64,000 nucleotides of DNA from Cladorrhinum sp. PSN259. Lineage: Eukaryota > Ascomycota > Sordariomycetes > Sordariales > Podosporaceae. Location: assembly GCA_033725935.1 (NCBI GenBank), contig MU867062.1, positions 558,001-622,000 of the forward strand. Reading direction: 5' to 3'. Under the pieces are notes generated by a model. It searched no databases. It was given only the letters and a program-made list of their open reading frames with translations, and was not told the origin of the DNA. Below are positions 24,070-35,478 of the stretch, in pieces (position 1 is the first letter of the stretch; each line of letters begins with the position of its first letter). The position numbers and the translations under genes are program-made.

Positions 24070-27000
24070 TCACTCCTCCTCACTCATATTTACATCAACA
24101 TCATCATCCTCTTCATCAATATCACCCTCGTACATACCCTCCTCCTGTTCGTCGTCGTGCACCTCTTCGCCTTCGTCACCCTCTACGGCCGTTGTAGCCA
24201 TGGCCGTCTTCCTTGCCCCCTTAGTAGGCCTGACTCTCCTCATCCCGTCATCATCTTCCGGGGCTACGATGCCACTCAGCTCAACTGGCCCCTTCAGTTC
24301 CGTCCGTTGAACATGCACAGTCATGACCAGGAAGTTCCAGTGCCGGGCATACTCCGCACAGTGAGCGGGAGGCTCCCAGCTAAACTCAAGGCCACTATCA
24401 AAGCTAGGTTCGAAGGCTTTCATGTCATTGAACTGCGCCTCTATCTGCTCCTTGAATCCCTGAAACGCAACCTCGGCAGCCTTCGGAGCATCAATTCTTG
24501 GCTTGCCTACCTCGCAAAAGGTCTTCAAAGCAGCCCTGTTGGCCTGTGATGCAGTGGTATAGCTGCCGTGATGTGTGGACTCCCAATCGACCTGTTCGGC
24601 GAGGGGTCGTGAAGCATCCAGGCTAGGGCCATCATCTTCTTCAGCATCGTTGGTATCCTCCTCTTCCGAATCCGTATATTTGTTCTGGGTGGGTACCTGG
24701 GCGTAGAACGGCGCGAGTTTTCGCAGTGTTTGGATCCTGTCAGCAACACTCATGGGGCCTTGTTTCTGCTGGCTTGGACGGGTCTCGTCTCCCTTTACCG
24801 AGCTGGTTTCCTCTTCGCCATCGTCTTCATCCTCATCGACATGCACGGTTCTCTTGTTTTCGGCGTCCTGATCATTGATAGTAGGTTCATCTTGTCCATC
24901 GGTATGCACAGTTTCCTCCTTGTGTGCTTCCTCTTCGCCCTCAACATCTCCCTCGTCACCTCCACTATGCGTGCTTTGCTCCTCTGCGGCCCCATTCTCG
25001 AAGTCGAGTTCCTTTTCTTCACCCTCAACATGCATGCTTTGCTCTTCGTCAACCCCATTTTCAACTTCAGTTTCCTCCTGCTCACCACCATCGTGTCTCC
25101 TTTCATCCTCTTCACGTTCTTCATCGCCCTCAGCATCCACTTCTCTACCATCAACATCCATTTCCCCCTGCCTTCCGTCCGCTCCGGCCCTCGCCAGCAA
25201 ACTTCCCACGACCGTCCACACATCCCATCTCTCCCTCTTATACACACCTGCCCCCTTTTCATCAACCAAAACCTCCTTACCCCTAATTCGTTTCTCCAAC
25301 CCCCTCAAATCCTTTTCCTCCCTAACAACCCACCACATCTCCTGCTCCCCCCCATCATACTCGACAGAACCAGAAAAGTAGCCCTTCCCCATCGGATCTG
25401 AATTATTGCTATACCCTGTCCCGCCACAATCATCAGACCTTACCAACTCCCACTTACGACCGGTAACATTCTTCTTCGGCTTGATCAACGCCTGGTGCGC
25501 GTACCGATTCGCCTGAGGGAGGGAGAAGTACTCGCCCATGCGTATTTGTGCCCCGGGCGGTGGATGGCCCAATGCCTTGCGGGTGCGGAGAACTGTATAC
25601 AGCGTGATAATGGCATTGACTCCAATGATATTCTTAGCTGGGACTTTCTTTCTGTTAAAATCGGGAGGGGAAGACGGGCTATCGTGTGAAGAGGAGGAAG
25701 GAGAGGATGGAGATGAGGATAAGAAGGCTTGAGAAGGGGGGGCTGATTCGTAGTCTTCAGAAGCTGGAGTAGAAGATTTTCCCCGGCGGCGAGGGCGACG
25801 ATTAGAGGGCAGAGATGTGCGACGGGCGTCGTGGCGGGAAGCAGGTGTAATGTATGGCTGCGTCAGTTTGCATGTCTTCCCCTCGTCGAGACAGTTGCTG
25901 CAGGGGAACCCTGAGCAGTTAGGAAGGTGAAGACCGTGACAGCGATTGCATTTCGCCTTCTTGGATGTATGCCTGGGTTTGGACTTCGATTTGGTGGTAC
26001 GTTTCTTGGTAGGAAAGCCGCGGGATGCTACGGGGGGTATGGGAGGAGGAGGGGGAGGAGGAGGAGGAGGAGGAGGAGGAGGACAGGGTCGATGAATTGA
26101 ACTAACGTCTCCGGAGATGCTGGGGTGGGCGCCAGTTACTGTGGTCCCTCGGTAGGGGCCTTTGGCTCGGAGGAGCGCTGCTCTGAGTGCATCTTCGTTC
26201 CCGGCGGACGTTGAAGCACGCGGTCTTTCTTCCTGGTAATTGTAGGGTGGGAGAAACGACACAATCTGCGTAGTTCGACGTGCTGGCTGAGTGGCATCAG
26301 CAATACGCTGATAGTGATCGGCAACACCCTCGAGGCCCTCGACGGTCAGGTGAGTCTCTTGTCGCTCTTGCTGCTGCTGACTTTGCGCCCTCCTTATTCT
26401 GTCTCTCGCTTGAATATCTGCTTGCTGAAAGAAACTCTCCAAATCACTCGGTGTAGGAGGACCAGTCCGGCGGGCCGGCCGGCGGGCCGGCCGTTGAGAA
26501 GCCAGAGCTCGGCGCTGTGTCGCATGTGTTCGTTGCTCCCCGGCCTTAATCTCATCGACCCGGGTTTTGGCTTTGGTGCCAGCCATAATAGGCGTGTGTT
26601 TGATAGCATCGTATGCCAGTCGATCTGCCTCGTGGGCGCTTGCCGTGGTTCTTAGGGGGGTGCGTTGATTTTGTTGCGATCTGAGGTCCTCCAGGACGGG
26701 ATCTCTGCCCCTATTCAATGCATTGAAAGGGCTGGGACCATATAATCCACCTTGTGCCTCCCTACTCTGGTTCTTTTGATGAGGGGTCTCTCCGTATCGG
26801 TCCTCCTGGTGTTTCCTCCTTTTGTGACGATACTCTTTTTGGTTTTTCTCTCTACGGCGCTCTTCTCGATGGCGTTTCTTGCGGCGGTCTCGCTCCTCTT
26901 TGGGGTAGTCTAAATTTCTACACTTGGACTTGGTAGACCTCCTGATGCGCTCAGGGGCAGCAGTGGAAACTAAAGTGTCTTGTTTCCGGCTGAGGACTTG

Positions 27001-27869
27001 AAGCCGTTGTACCTCTTGACGGCGTTCTAACTCCCGCACTCTCTCGAGTGTGCGTTGTCTGTCTCTCTCTTGGCCCTCCCTGGAACGTCGGCTACCCTGT
27101 TGTGTGCCCAGGCTAGCTTTACCGATGTCCTCGGATCGGGCCATGGTCGGATTGGGACCTGTCTGAGAGGTGCTGACTCTCTGGGCGCCATTCTGGAGAA
27201 AACCCCTTCCATCACTATTGTTGCCCACACTTTGGTTCTCTTGCGTGCGTATAGCAGCCAATGCGGCCAGGCTTCCCTGGGCTGGCGTTTGGGACTGACG
27301 ATTGGCCGTCGAAAGATGGGTAGCGGATCTATGTGGTCGCTTGCGGAGAGCTGCCACTGGATCGTTGTCATCATCATCGCTGTCATCATCAATGGTGTTG
27401 TCGTTGTGAGGCACCCGACGGTCATCGCCGGTTTGGCGCTCGAGATTTTGGTTGGAATTATCTTGTGAGTGTCAGTAAGAACAGGCGCGGTTGTGCTCGA
27501 AGTAAACTGACCGAGGAGTTGGGCAACGGAGGGTTCAGCATCGGTGAGAGTTCCCTGAGGAGGAGGGCTCGAGGAGAGCCCAGAGGCGTTTGAGAGTGTA
27601 ACCATCACGGAATCGCCGCTTGAGGTCTGAGCCTGGGAGGAAGCGTCTTGGACCATCGCCAGAGTAGTTTGAGTAGACCCATCGGACTCTGGCGAGTTTG
27701 TGTCAGCCATGATATTTGGGAAGCTCCAGCTTGAAGCGGAAGCTACCTGAACCAAGCCTTGACCCCCATCGTCACGAACTGGGTCTGTGAAGGTTTGGCA
27801 ATTCTCAAGACGTCCCAAAGACATCCCATCTCCCAAACCCGACTTGTTCGGTCCATTGGGCAGGGCCAT
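24070..27869 (-). CDS. Large acidic protein with a Cys cluster, function unknown
   Basis: Two exons on the minus strand, 27869-27512 and 27461-24070, with a 50-nt intron (GTCAGT donor, CTGAC branch) give 1249 residues. I do not recognise the family. The N-terminal half is very basic and Arg/Gln-rich, with long charged helices. A run of about 14 prolines lies near residues 580-594. A Cys cluster at about 624-653 has the pattern C-x2-C-x7-C-x4-C-x2-C-x6-C, close to a fungal Zn2Cys6 DNA-binding finger and preceded by basic residues. A folded-looking region with many Trp and Tyr follows. Residues about 885-990 are an acidic degenerate repeat (E-E-Q-S-x-H type units), and the C-terminus is Asp/Glu-rich. 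A nuclear, chromatin-linked role is possible but inferred. Confidence 0.75.
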
Positions 27870-28742
27870 GGCAGATAAGCTGAAGAACGAATGAAGAAGT
27901 CTCGGGAGCGTAAAATTGATTGCGCAGGAAGTAAATAAATGGGTCTAAAATTAGTAAAAAGAGTCGTGATACTGGCTAAACAAAGCGCGTAGTGGAGGAA
28001 CAAGGTATATTGCACCGCTACGACTGAGTGAGCGATGTTAAATGAAATTGGTATTGCTACGAAGAAAGATAAGGATGTGATTGAATGGAAAGAGTTGCTT
28101 GGTAAGAAGCTCCAGATAATGAGGTTGTATTATCAAACGGAGCAAGTTCTAGAAGACAGGCTTATGGAACGGTGACGGAAGGAAGGGTGAAATGAGACCT
28201 GGCTTGGCCGTTATTGGGGGTTTGCACGGGCGAAGATGAAGCCATGGACGGGAATATTGGACGATAGTTGGCTGGGAAAGAACGTTGCGGACCGTGAACC
28301 AGAAGTAAGAGAGTTGAGTTTGCGAGTTCTCAAATCCAAAATTACCTGAGGTGTAAATCGAGACTCGTGATAGAGGAAACAAATTTCGGGGGTAACGAAG
28401 ATGCCAGATTTAGATGGTATACTTAGGAACATATACGACGAGATTGTAGTACGAAAGCCAGCAGACTTGTTGGGCAGTATCAGGAGATCATGACATTGTC
28501 CGAGACTGAGATATGAATATAAAAACAATAAGGCTCCCATTACTCTATCGGGACACTCGAAAGGAGTCTCTTAGATGAAATGACAACCTATAATCTAATA
28601 CTTAAATGTTTATTAGGTCGTATATGCCCCATAAAACCAAGGACAGAAATAAGGTACTGGACGGAGGCCAATCAAAAATACAAACCGAAAGGTATTAGAA
28701 AATCGTAAGTTAAAAGATAATACGTTGTAGAATATTTTATAT
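27870..28742. other. Intergenic, becoming AT-rich
   Basis: The promoter side of the acidic-protein gene. From about 28550 the sequence turns markedly AT-rich toward the minisatellite. No gene is supported. Confidence 0.5.
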
Positions 28743-29059
28743 GCGTAAAAAGGAGTCAGGAATGCATCAACAGAAGCCCAAAAGGCGTAGAAAAGAGGGG
28801 AGAATACATTAATAGAAGCTAAATAGGCGTAGAAAGGAGGCAGGAATATGTCAACAGAAGCCGAACAGGCGTAAAAAGGAGGGAAGAATGCATCAACAGA
28901 AGCCGAACAGGCGTAGAAAGGAGGGAAGAACATATTAATAAAAGCTGAATAAGCGTAGAAAGGAGGCAGGAATGCATTAATAGAAGCTGAATAGGCGTAT
29001 AAATAAGTGAAATAAGCATAGGAAAGTGTGAATTCGGCGTGTACTGCACTAACAAACAT
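28613..29059 (-). CDS. Doubtful open frame with 14-residue repeats
   Basis: A 148-residue frame on the minus strand begins at an ATG near 29059 and runs through the 42-bp array, which gives it a 14-residue repeat rich in Phe, Tyr, Ala, Ser and Pro. I know no protein of this kind. A tandem repeat whose unit is a multiple of three stays open by itself once one unit has no stop, so this may be no gene. The surroundings are AT-rich, and no splice pattern or family supports it. It could be a fragment of a decayed gene or element. Confidence 0.2.
   Translation of the reverse strand: MFVSAVHAEFTLSYAYFTYLYAYSASINAFLPPFYAYSAFINMFFPPFYACSASVDAFFPPFYACSASVDIFLPPFYAYLASINVFSPLFYAFWASVDAFLTPFYAYKIFYNVLSFNLRFSNTFRFVFLIGLRPVPYFCPWFYGAYTT
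28743..28994. repeat. 42-bp minisatellite, six copies
   Basis: Units begin with GCGTA at 28743, 28785, 28827, 28869, 28911 and 28953, exactly 42 bp apart. A partial copy starts at 28995. Copies differ by a few substitutions but never in length. Read on the minus strand, 42 bp equals 14 codons, and the frame from 29059 to 28613 stays open through the array with units like F-Y-A-C-S-A-S-V-D-A-F-F-P-P. Confidence 0.9.
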
Positions 29060-29539
29060 TTAAGCATTAGATTGTACTTAGTAGGGAGCGAGGAAAAGAC
29101 TGGTGGGTATGACAGATAAATATGGAGGCACGTAAGGAAGGTTATCAAATACGCATGATTATAAAATATGGAGGCCTCAGTGGGGAGTAACACAGGTGGA
29201 AAAGGATAAAGTTAAAAGGAGAAACACAACAAAGAGGGAAGAACAAGAAGAAATAATAAGCCTTTTATTTTGAAAATAAGAAAGGCATCATAATAGCAAA
29301 ACCTGACCGGATATGAAACACATCGGTCAGCAAAGAAAGCACATACATCGACGCGTCTCGGGTTCAACTTATCTCCTTCTAACAAGAAACATCCGGCCTC
29401 GAAACACTGCTCCCAAACAAAGTCATCCGGCCCATGGCCAGGAAAAGTCAACAAGTAAATTACGGCCATGCTTTTTTACTTAAAAGCTGTTCAACAAAGT
29501 CCCTTGATCCACCACGCTAACCCGGTAACCCTGGGCATA
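28995..29539. other. AT-rich spacer
   Basis: AT-rich DNA between the minisatellite and the end of CDC37. No gene, terminal repeat or transposase remnant can be made out. Confidence 0.45.
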
Positions 29540-31150
29540 TTACTCCGGATCAGGAGCTGGCTCAGACCCCCTTCCAAGCTGTTCAATCTTTTGCCTTCCT
29601 TCCTGAGTCGTAGCATCCAGGATCTCATCTTCTATGCTCAAAATACCAGCCTATTTCACTTAATTTTAGCATTCTGTTATCGGTTACACATCAGAGTCTC
29701 AGGGAACTTACCTCACCAAACTTCTCAACCAACTCCTCAGCCTCCTCAACCGTCATATTTCCCAGAACCTTATTTACCTCTTCCAGACTCTTCGTCTCAA
29801 TAGCTTTCTGCATCTCAGGCTTAAACGACTCAAAAATAGCCCTCTGAGCCTGCACCTCAGGATCCTCACTATCCTTGGGAGGAATAGTGATATTAATCAC
29901 CGTCCCGGGCTCAACAGTTTGCAGCTGAATCTGCTCAACGCCCTCAACATTACCCTCGGCAGCATCCTTGGCTCTCTGCAGGTTGATCTCTCTCGATCTA
30001 GTCTTGATCTTCATGTACGTATCCTGAACGTCTTTGAAGAAGACTTCTTGGGCCTGGTGGCCTGGCGTGGTGATGCGCTTGAAGAAGAGCTGCACGCCGT
30101 CACGGCCCAGGGCACGACAGTACTGAATTAAGAGACCCTGATGGACACAGTTACGTGCAAAGTCGTCACGGTTTTCGAGTTGAGCATCGAATGCCATGAC
30201 TAGGAGACCGTCTGTCTCCTTTTCGGTTAGGATTTCTGGATTGTCGTGGAGAAAGGCGAGAGATTGGCGGTATTCAGTTGACTTGATCTTCGCAAATTGC
30301 TGAGCGGCAGGTGATGCGGTGATTTCTTCGTCGTCATCATACTCGGTCTTGGTTGGGGCAGCGGGAAGGGACGTGGTGGCTGGGTAATTGGGGTTGAGCA
30401 GCTCAACACTGGACTCCTTCTTCTTATCCGTGGATGAAGAAGCTGATGGCTTAGACTTGTTGATGTGTGAGCTGTCGAAGCCAGTATGGATACTCTCGCT
30501 TGTTATCTTGCGGCGCTCTTCCTTTTCGAGCTCATCGAGTTTTTTGTGTAGGTCACGCTGGAGGTCCTCGACCTTCTGGAGGTGTTCTTGTACCTCGGCA
30601 ACCATACCGTCGTATCTCTTGTCGCCCTCAATCTTCTTCTCGTCCAATGCCTTGTTGACCTGGTCCAGTAGGGTGGCCATCATCTTGGTATACGTGGGCA
30701 AGGGCTCCTCGGAGCCGTGGACACCGGCAGGTCGCGGGGGAGGCTGGTCATCCTTGGCGTCCAAAGAGACAGAAGATTCCATAACTGCCTGGAAGGCAAC
30801 CTCGGCCGGGTTTCTCGTCTGAGCTTCAGAGGCATGGTTCTTGAGCGAGATAAGTAGGCCAGAGATGCGCTTGATAAGGTTGTCGTTGATGATGCGCTCG
30901 TACTTTAACGTCTCGATATGTTGCTTGCGCTGCTGGCGCTCCATATGAATCTGGTTCTGCTTGGCGCGAATGAACGAACGCTTGTCGACATTAGGATGGA
31001 CCTCGATATCCGAGTCATCGCTGAGCTCGAGGGCATCCTGAATAGGCAAAGGGGGTTAGCTGGCTGGCTGCTGGTAGGGAGCTGGGCAGGTCGAGAAAAT
31101 GCCACAAGATGCGTGTTTAGACGTACCCACTTGCTGTAGTCGACCGGCAT
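29540..31150 (-). CDS. CDC37: Hsp90 co-chaperone Cdc37
   Basis: Three exons on the minus strand, 31150-31127, 31037-29712 and 29650-29540, give 486 residues. The first exon encodes only eight residues, M-P-V-D-Y-S-K-W, joined to D-A-L-E-L-S-D-D-S-D-I-E. This N-terminus is diagnostic for Cdc37. Ser14 corresponds to the casein-kinase-2 site needed for activity. A coiled-coil client-kinase-binding domain follows, then the Hsp90-binding middle domain (block with T-E-Y-R-Q-S-L-A-F-L) and the helical C-terminal domain, which ends in a Pro/Glu tail reached by splicing 61 nt. The protein loads protein kinases onto Hsp90 in the cytosol. Reading on past the second exon's donor would give a wrong, shortened tail. 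Confidence 0.95.
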
Positions 31151-31683
31151 TTTGACTTTGTTATTGGGTATCAATCAAACAGGAGTCAGATCAGATGTAT
31201 AGAGGAAACGGGCCTTGAACAAAGTTGTGATTTTGTTGCTTTTATTCATGTAGGTGGACAGCCCTGCCCCGCAGTTGGTAGATTGATGGTGGGGTAGCTT
31301 CTGGAAGCATCTGCGTCAGCTCTCCAACCGACATCCATCATGGCTCAGGGGGAGCATGCATCCCGTACAGTATAAAGCCATGATCGCCAATAGAAGTGTT
31401 TGCCTTGATCTAGATACATTTTGATGAACGAACCAAAAGAATCGCGAAATAGCCAGCTCCAAGCACCTTGCCGCTGATGAAAGTATCATACACAACTTCG
31501 TCGCTCGCTGCAGCCACCAAACCCACCTCCTTTTTGGAGAAGGCAACAGAAAGACAAGGGATTCAACATTAAATCAACCGCCATTTCCACATTTCCTTGA
31601 ATCTCATAGACACACCTACAACGCCATCTCCACCTAACTATCAAATATACATTTCATTCCGTCCGATCAGCCGTCTCCCATCA
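31151..31683. other. Spacer between CDC37 and SMC3
   Basis: Both flanking genes lie on the minus strand, so this 533-bp stretch is the CDC37 promoter and leader plus the SMC3 3' flank. No other feature is seen. Confidence 0.6.
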
Positions 31684-34600
31684 TCATTTCTTGGTTTGCC
31701 CTTCAACGAAATGCAATGCCTCCTCGGTCGGGACGCAGTCGATCGTACTTGTTTTGTTGTGGAAAGTGACACCATAGCACTTGTCAGCCACATGCACAAT
31801 CTCTGGCCGGAAAGTAGTGCAGATGAACTGCGTCTTCTGCTCCTCCGAGATGGACTGCAAGAGGCTGGCAACGGCGGTACGGTACTGAGCGTCCAGGTTG
31901 GCGTCGACCTCGTCGAAGATGACAAAGGGACTTGACTCGGCTGCCTGCAGGGCAAAAATGAGACAGAGGGCACACAGACCTATCAAGTTGTTAGCTCCTA
32001 ATTGCCTTTGAGTTTAAGGAAGGAGGGGGAACTCACTCTTCTGTCCACCACTCAACTGCTGAATCTTTTGTTGTTCATCCATAACCTTCGAGTTGAACGA
32101 TACACTAATGCCAACTCCCGTATAGCTCTCAACGCCTGTAGCGCCACCCTCATCAGAGTCCTCGGCGTTGCGGTTCCTTCCACGGTCAGTCTTGCGTTGA
32201 ATAACCAGACGTCCATGACCCGCGGGCACGAGCTTCTCAAAAATGTTTGAAAACTCCCTCGACACCTGCTTGAACGTGCGCTCAATCGCCTCATCCTTCT
32301 CTTGATCAAGATGTTCAATGAGCGCCTCGATAGACCCCTGAGAGGTATCGAGTTCCTTCCGCCGTTTAAGCAACTGATCACGTTGCGATGTAAAGCTGTT
32401 GTACTGATCAAAAGCCTTCTTGTTGATGTGCTTGTACTTCTTGAGCGCTTCATTGACCTTTCTGAGTCTTGCGTCGATCTATGACCACATTAGCAAGACT
32501 GCCTTGTTTGATAAGGCCCCGGGTGGAAGTTCACTTACCGCTTCCGACTTCATCTTCTCATACTTGCCAAAGGCCTCCTCAGGCAGAATGCCTAGATCTC
32601 TGATGTTCTTAGCATACTCGGAAGCCTGACTAATTAGACGGGCTCTCGTCTGGATTGCCTTCTCCATCTTCTTCTGGTGTTGCTCGATACGCCTCTGCAA
32701 CTCCTGGAGCTCTTGTTCCTTCTGGGCCTTTTGCGCCTCGAGGCTCTGCAATTCGGCGCTCACCTGCTCCGTCTTTTGCTCAACCTCTTGCAGTTGCTCC
32801 TCAACCTCAGCCGCAGCCTTCTGAGCCTTCTTAAGCTCTCTCTGCGCATCCTTGAAGCTGTCCGTGCCGCCCGTAGTAGCAGTTTCAAAAGCCTGGCTTC
32901 GAAGCTGATCTTCTTGTGGCCTGAGCTGGCTGTGGAGCTCCGTCTCCAGATGCGACTTGCGTCCTTCAAACTCAAGCCGCTTTTTGCTGATGTCTTTAAG
33001 CAGGCGTGTGAAGCGATGTACCTCAGCGACATAGCCTTCGAGCTGACGTTCCTCGGCCGCCGACAATGCCTTCTTAAAGTCCTGAGCAAGTTCAGCCCTG
33101 CAAGATTCGATAGTCTCGTCAAGCTCCTTCATGTTGTTCTCAACCTGCTCCAACCGTTCTTGGGCCGTCTTGAGATGATTGCGCTCACGCTCCAGTTGGC
33201 CATTCTTGCGCCACAGCTCTTCCTTGAGTGGCTCAAAGCCCTGATCTAGTTGCCGCATCTGTTGCTCCAATTTATGCTCTTCACCACTGGCTGTTGTGAC
33301 TTTTTGGTCCGTAACCTCAACCTCCTTCCTAATCTTCTCGAGGTCGGCTACCTGCTTGTTGTATATGTCGCGCATCTGACTAACTCTCTGCACGGCATCC
33401 AGACGTGACCGGCGGGAATCGACGTAGCCTCCAGTCATCGCACCTCTCTTATTTGTTGTATCACCGTCGGGGGTGATAGCGTCGAGCCCGTGACTTCGAG
33501 CGTACTGAGAAGCGATAGTGAGGTTGGGGCAGATGATAGTTCGCCCGAAAACCTGCTGGAAGGCTTTCTCGTACATTGTGTCAAATTCCATTTTACTGAT
33601 TAGCGGCTGTGCATCCGAGGCTCTGGGCATCTTGACCTGCCTAGGTCGTAGTTGCTCAAGAGGCATGAAGGTAAGACGTCCACCAAAGGTTTTGAACAAG
33701 TGATCAGACAACATTGTCGCCGTGCGATCGTTGTCGACGACGTAGTGGAAAAGACTATTTCCTGCAACCTGTTCGATGGGCAACTTGTAGGCCTCCATCG
33801 GCACATTCATCAGCTCGGCCAAAGTCCCGTAGGCCCCAGGGATGTTCTTCTCCGCTTTGAGCCTCCTAACTGATGCCAGACCCTTTGCCGTTGCTGAATC
33901 CATCGAGTGAGAGAGCTTTGATTCTGCGCTTTCCCTTTCGGAACGTGTGTTGGAGATCAGCGAAGAGAGCTTGTCTTCTTCACGCCGTAACCTTTTCCGC
34001 TCTTCCTGAAGCTGCTCCCGGATCTCCTGAGCTTTGGTCAGCTTCTCGGCGAGTGTAGTTCGGTTGCCACCGTAACCTTCAATACTGGTCCTGATATCCT
34101 GAATTGAGTGCTCCAACTGGGAGATGGACTGCTCCACTAACTTGACCTGCTCCTTTGCGTCAACGGCGTTGGCTTTCTGCATGCCTACTGATGCTTCAGC
34201 GTCGGCAATTTCTTGCTGGAGGTAAGCATCACGGGCAGCCTTGTTCTTAAAATCGCTGCTGCGTGTTTGCTTGACCAAAAGACGCTTCCGTCCAGCATCT
34301 GCAGCATCACGCTGGCTTTTTATCTCGAACTCCTGGCCCTTCCACTTCTCGTACTCGGGGGTAATTCTGGCAAGCTCCGCCTCAGCCGCCTGGATTTTTT
34401 GTTGAACCTCTTTAAGCGCTGCTTCCTGCTTCAACCTTGCTTGTTCGCGGCTGTGTCTAGTCTCATCCAGATGCTTCGCCTTCAGCTCAGCCTTTGCGCG
34501 TGTTCGAGCTGCTTCCCTGCGATCGTCATCCAGCTGGCGTCGTTCAAGGGCGAGCAAATCCAATGTCTGTCTCAGCTCGTGCGCCTTTTGATCCAGGGTA

Positions 34601-35478
34601 GCGATTTCCTTATCCGTCTTCTGCAGTTGCGCTCGATCTTTAGTTGACGCCCCTGCTCCCCCTTGGCGAACTTCATCAATCTGCTCCAGGGTTTCGGCGT
34701 TGGTCTTTTGTAGGCGATGCCAATGGGCATACTCGAGACACCTTCGTTCCTTGTCCTTGTCCTGAAAGTCCCGGAGCTCGTCTTTTTCCTCTTCCAGCTC
34801 GCTCAGCCTCTCCTTGATGTAAGCCAGCGTCTCGTCGATCTTGTCGCGTTTGCTGTTAGTGTCGGCCATGATCTTGAGAGACTGTATCCGACGATCATCG
34901 TAGGTGTTTGTTCCGGCGATTTCTTTTAGCAGGTTTAGTCTCTCAGATTCCTTCATGTTGGTAATGGCGGCGATGCGGCCCTGGGGCACGATGTAAAAAG
35001 GGTTCTCCTTGGCGAAACCGGCCGTCTCAAGGATCTTCAAGACGTCGGCACGGGTCTGAACCTTTCGATCGACTGAATACTCGTCCTTTTTCAAGCCAAT
35101 TGTTCGTCGAATCACCACCTCATCGCCTGGCTCACTGAAGCGCTTGTCTGTATTGTCGAATATAATTTCGACGTAAGCTGACATGACGGCGGATCCGGAA
35201 CCTTCGTGCAAAAGTGCTTGTCGCTCTTCGCGACTCATGTTGGTGTAGGCATCGCTGAGGACGAACCTAATCGCGGCGAAGAAGTTGCTCTTGCCGGATC
35301 CATTGCGACCAACGATGACGTTGGTTTTGGGGGAGAATGGTTCAATAACGGTTTGCTCTTTGTAGCTATGTGCAGGACATTGATTAGATATGGCATCCCG
35401 TCGGCGCGTTCAGCAACGTTGAGGGGGGGTCTTGGCGCACCTTTTGAAGCCTTGGATAATAATCTGTTTGATATGCAT
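31684..35478 (-). CDS. SMC3: Cohesin subunit SMC3
   Basis: Four exons on the minus strand, 35478-35441, 35365-32539, 32478-32037 and 31979-31684, give 1200 residues, the usual length of the family. Introns are 75, 60 and 57 nt. The start is M-H-I-K-Q-I-I-I-Q-G-F-K-S-Y. Walker A is G-R-N-G-S-G-K-S at residues 32-39. Two long coiled coils surround a hinge at about 510-660 that contains G-A-Y-G-T-L-A-E-L and ends near G-G-Y-V-D. The signature motif L-S-G-G-Q-K-S lies near 1097-1103, and Walker B V-I-F-D-E has Asp1125 and Glu1126. With Smc1 and Scc1, Smc3 forms the ring that holds sister chromatids together and extrudes loops; Lys105/106-type acetylation sites are expected near the N-terminal head. 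Confidence 0.97.

Noticed and set aside
24730..25401. A 223-codon plus-strand frame with very hydrophobic translation
   Set aside because: It is antisense to the acidic GAA/GAG-rich repeats of the minus-strand gene; antisense of acidic codons gives Leu/Phe/Ser runs. It is not a membrane protein gene.
28550..29460. Possible transposon remnant in the AT-rich island
   Set aside because: No terminal repeats, target-site duplication, or transposase or reverse transcriptase motif could be made out.
32677..33249. A 190-codon plus-strand Leu-rich frame
   Set aside because: It is antisense to the SMC3 coiled coil; Glu/Gln/Lys codons read backwards give Leu/Phe-rich peptides.
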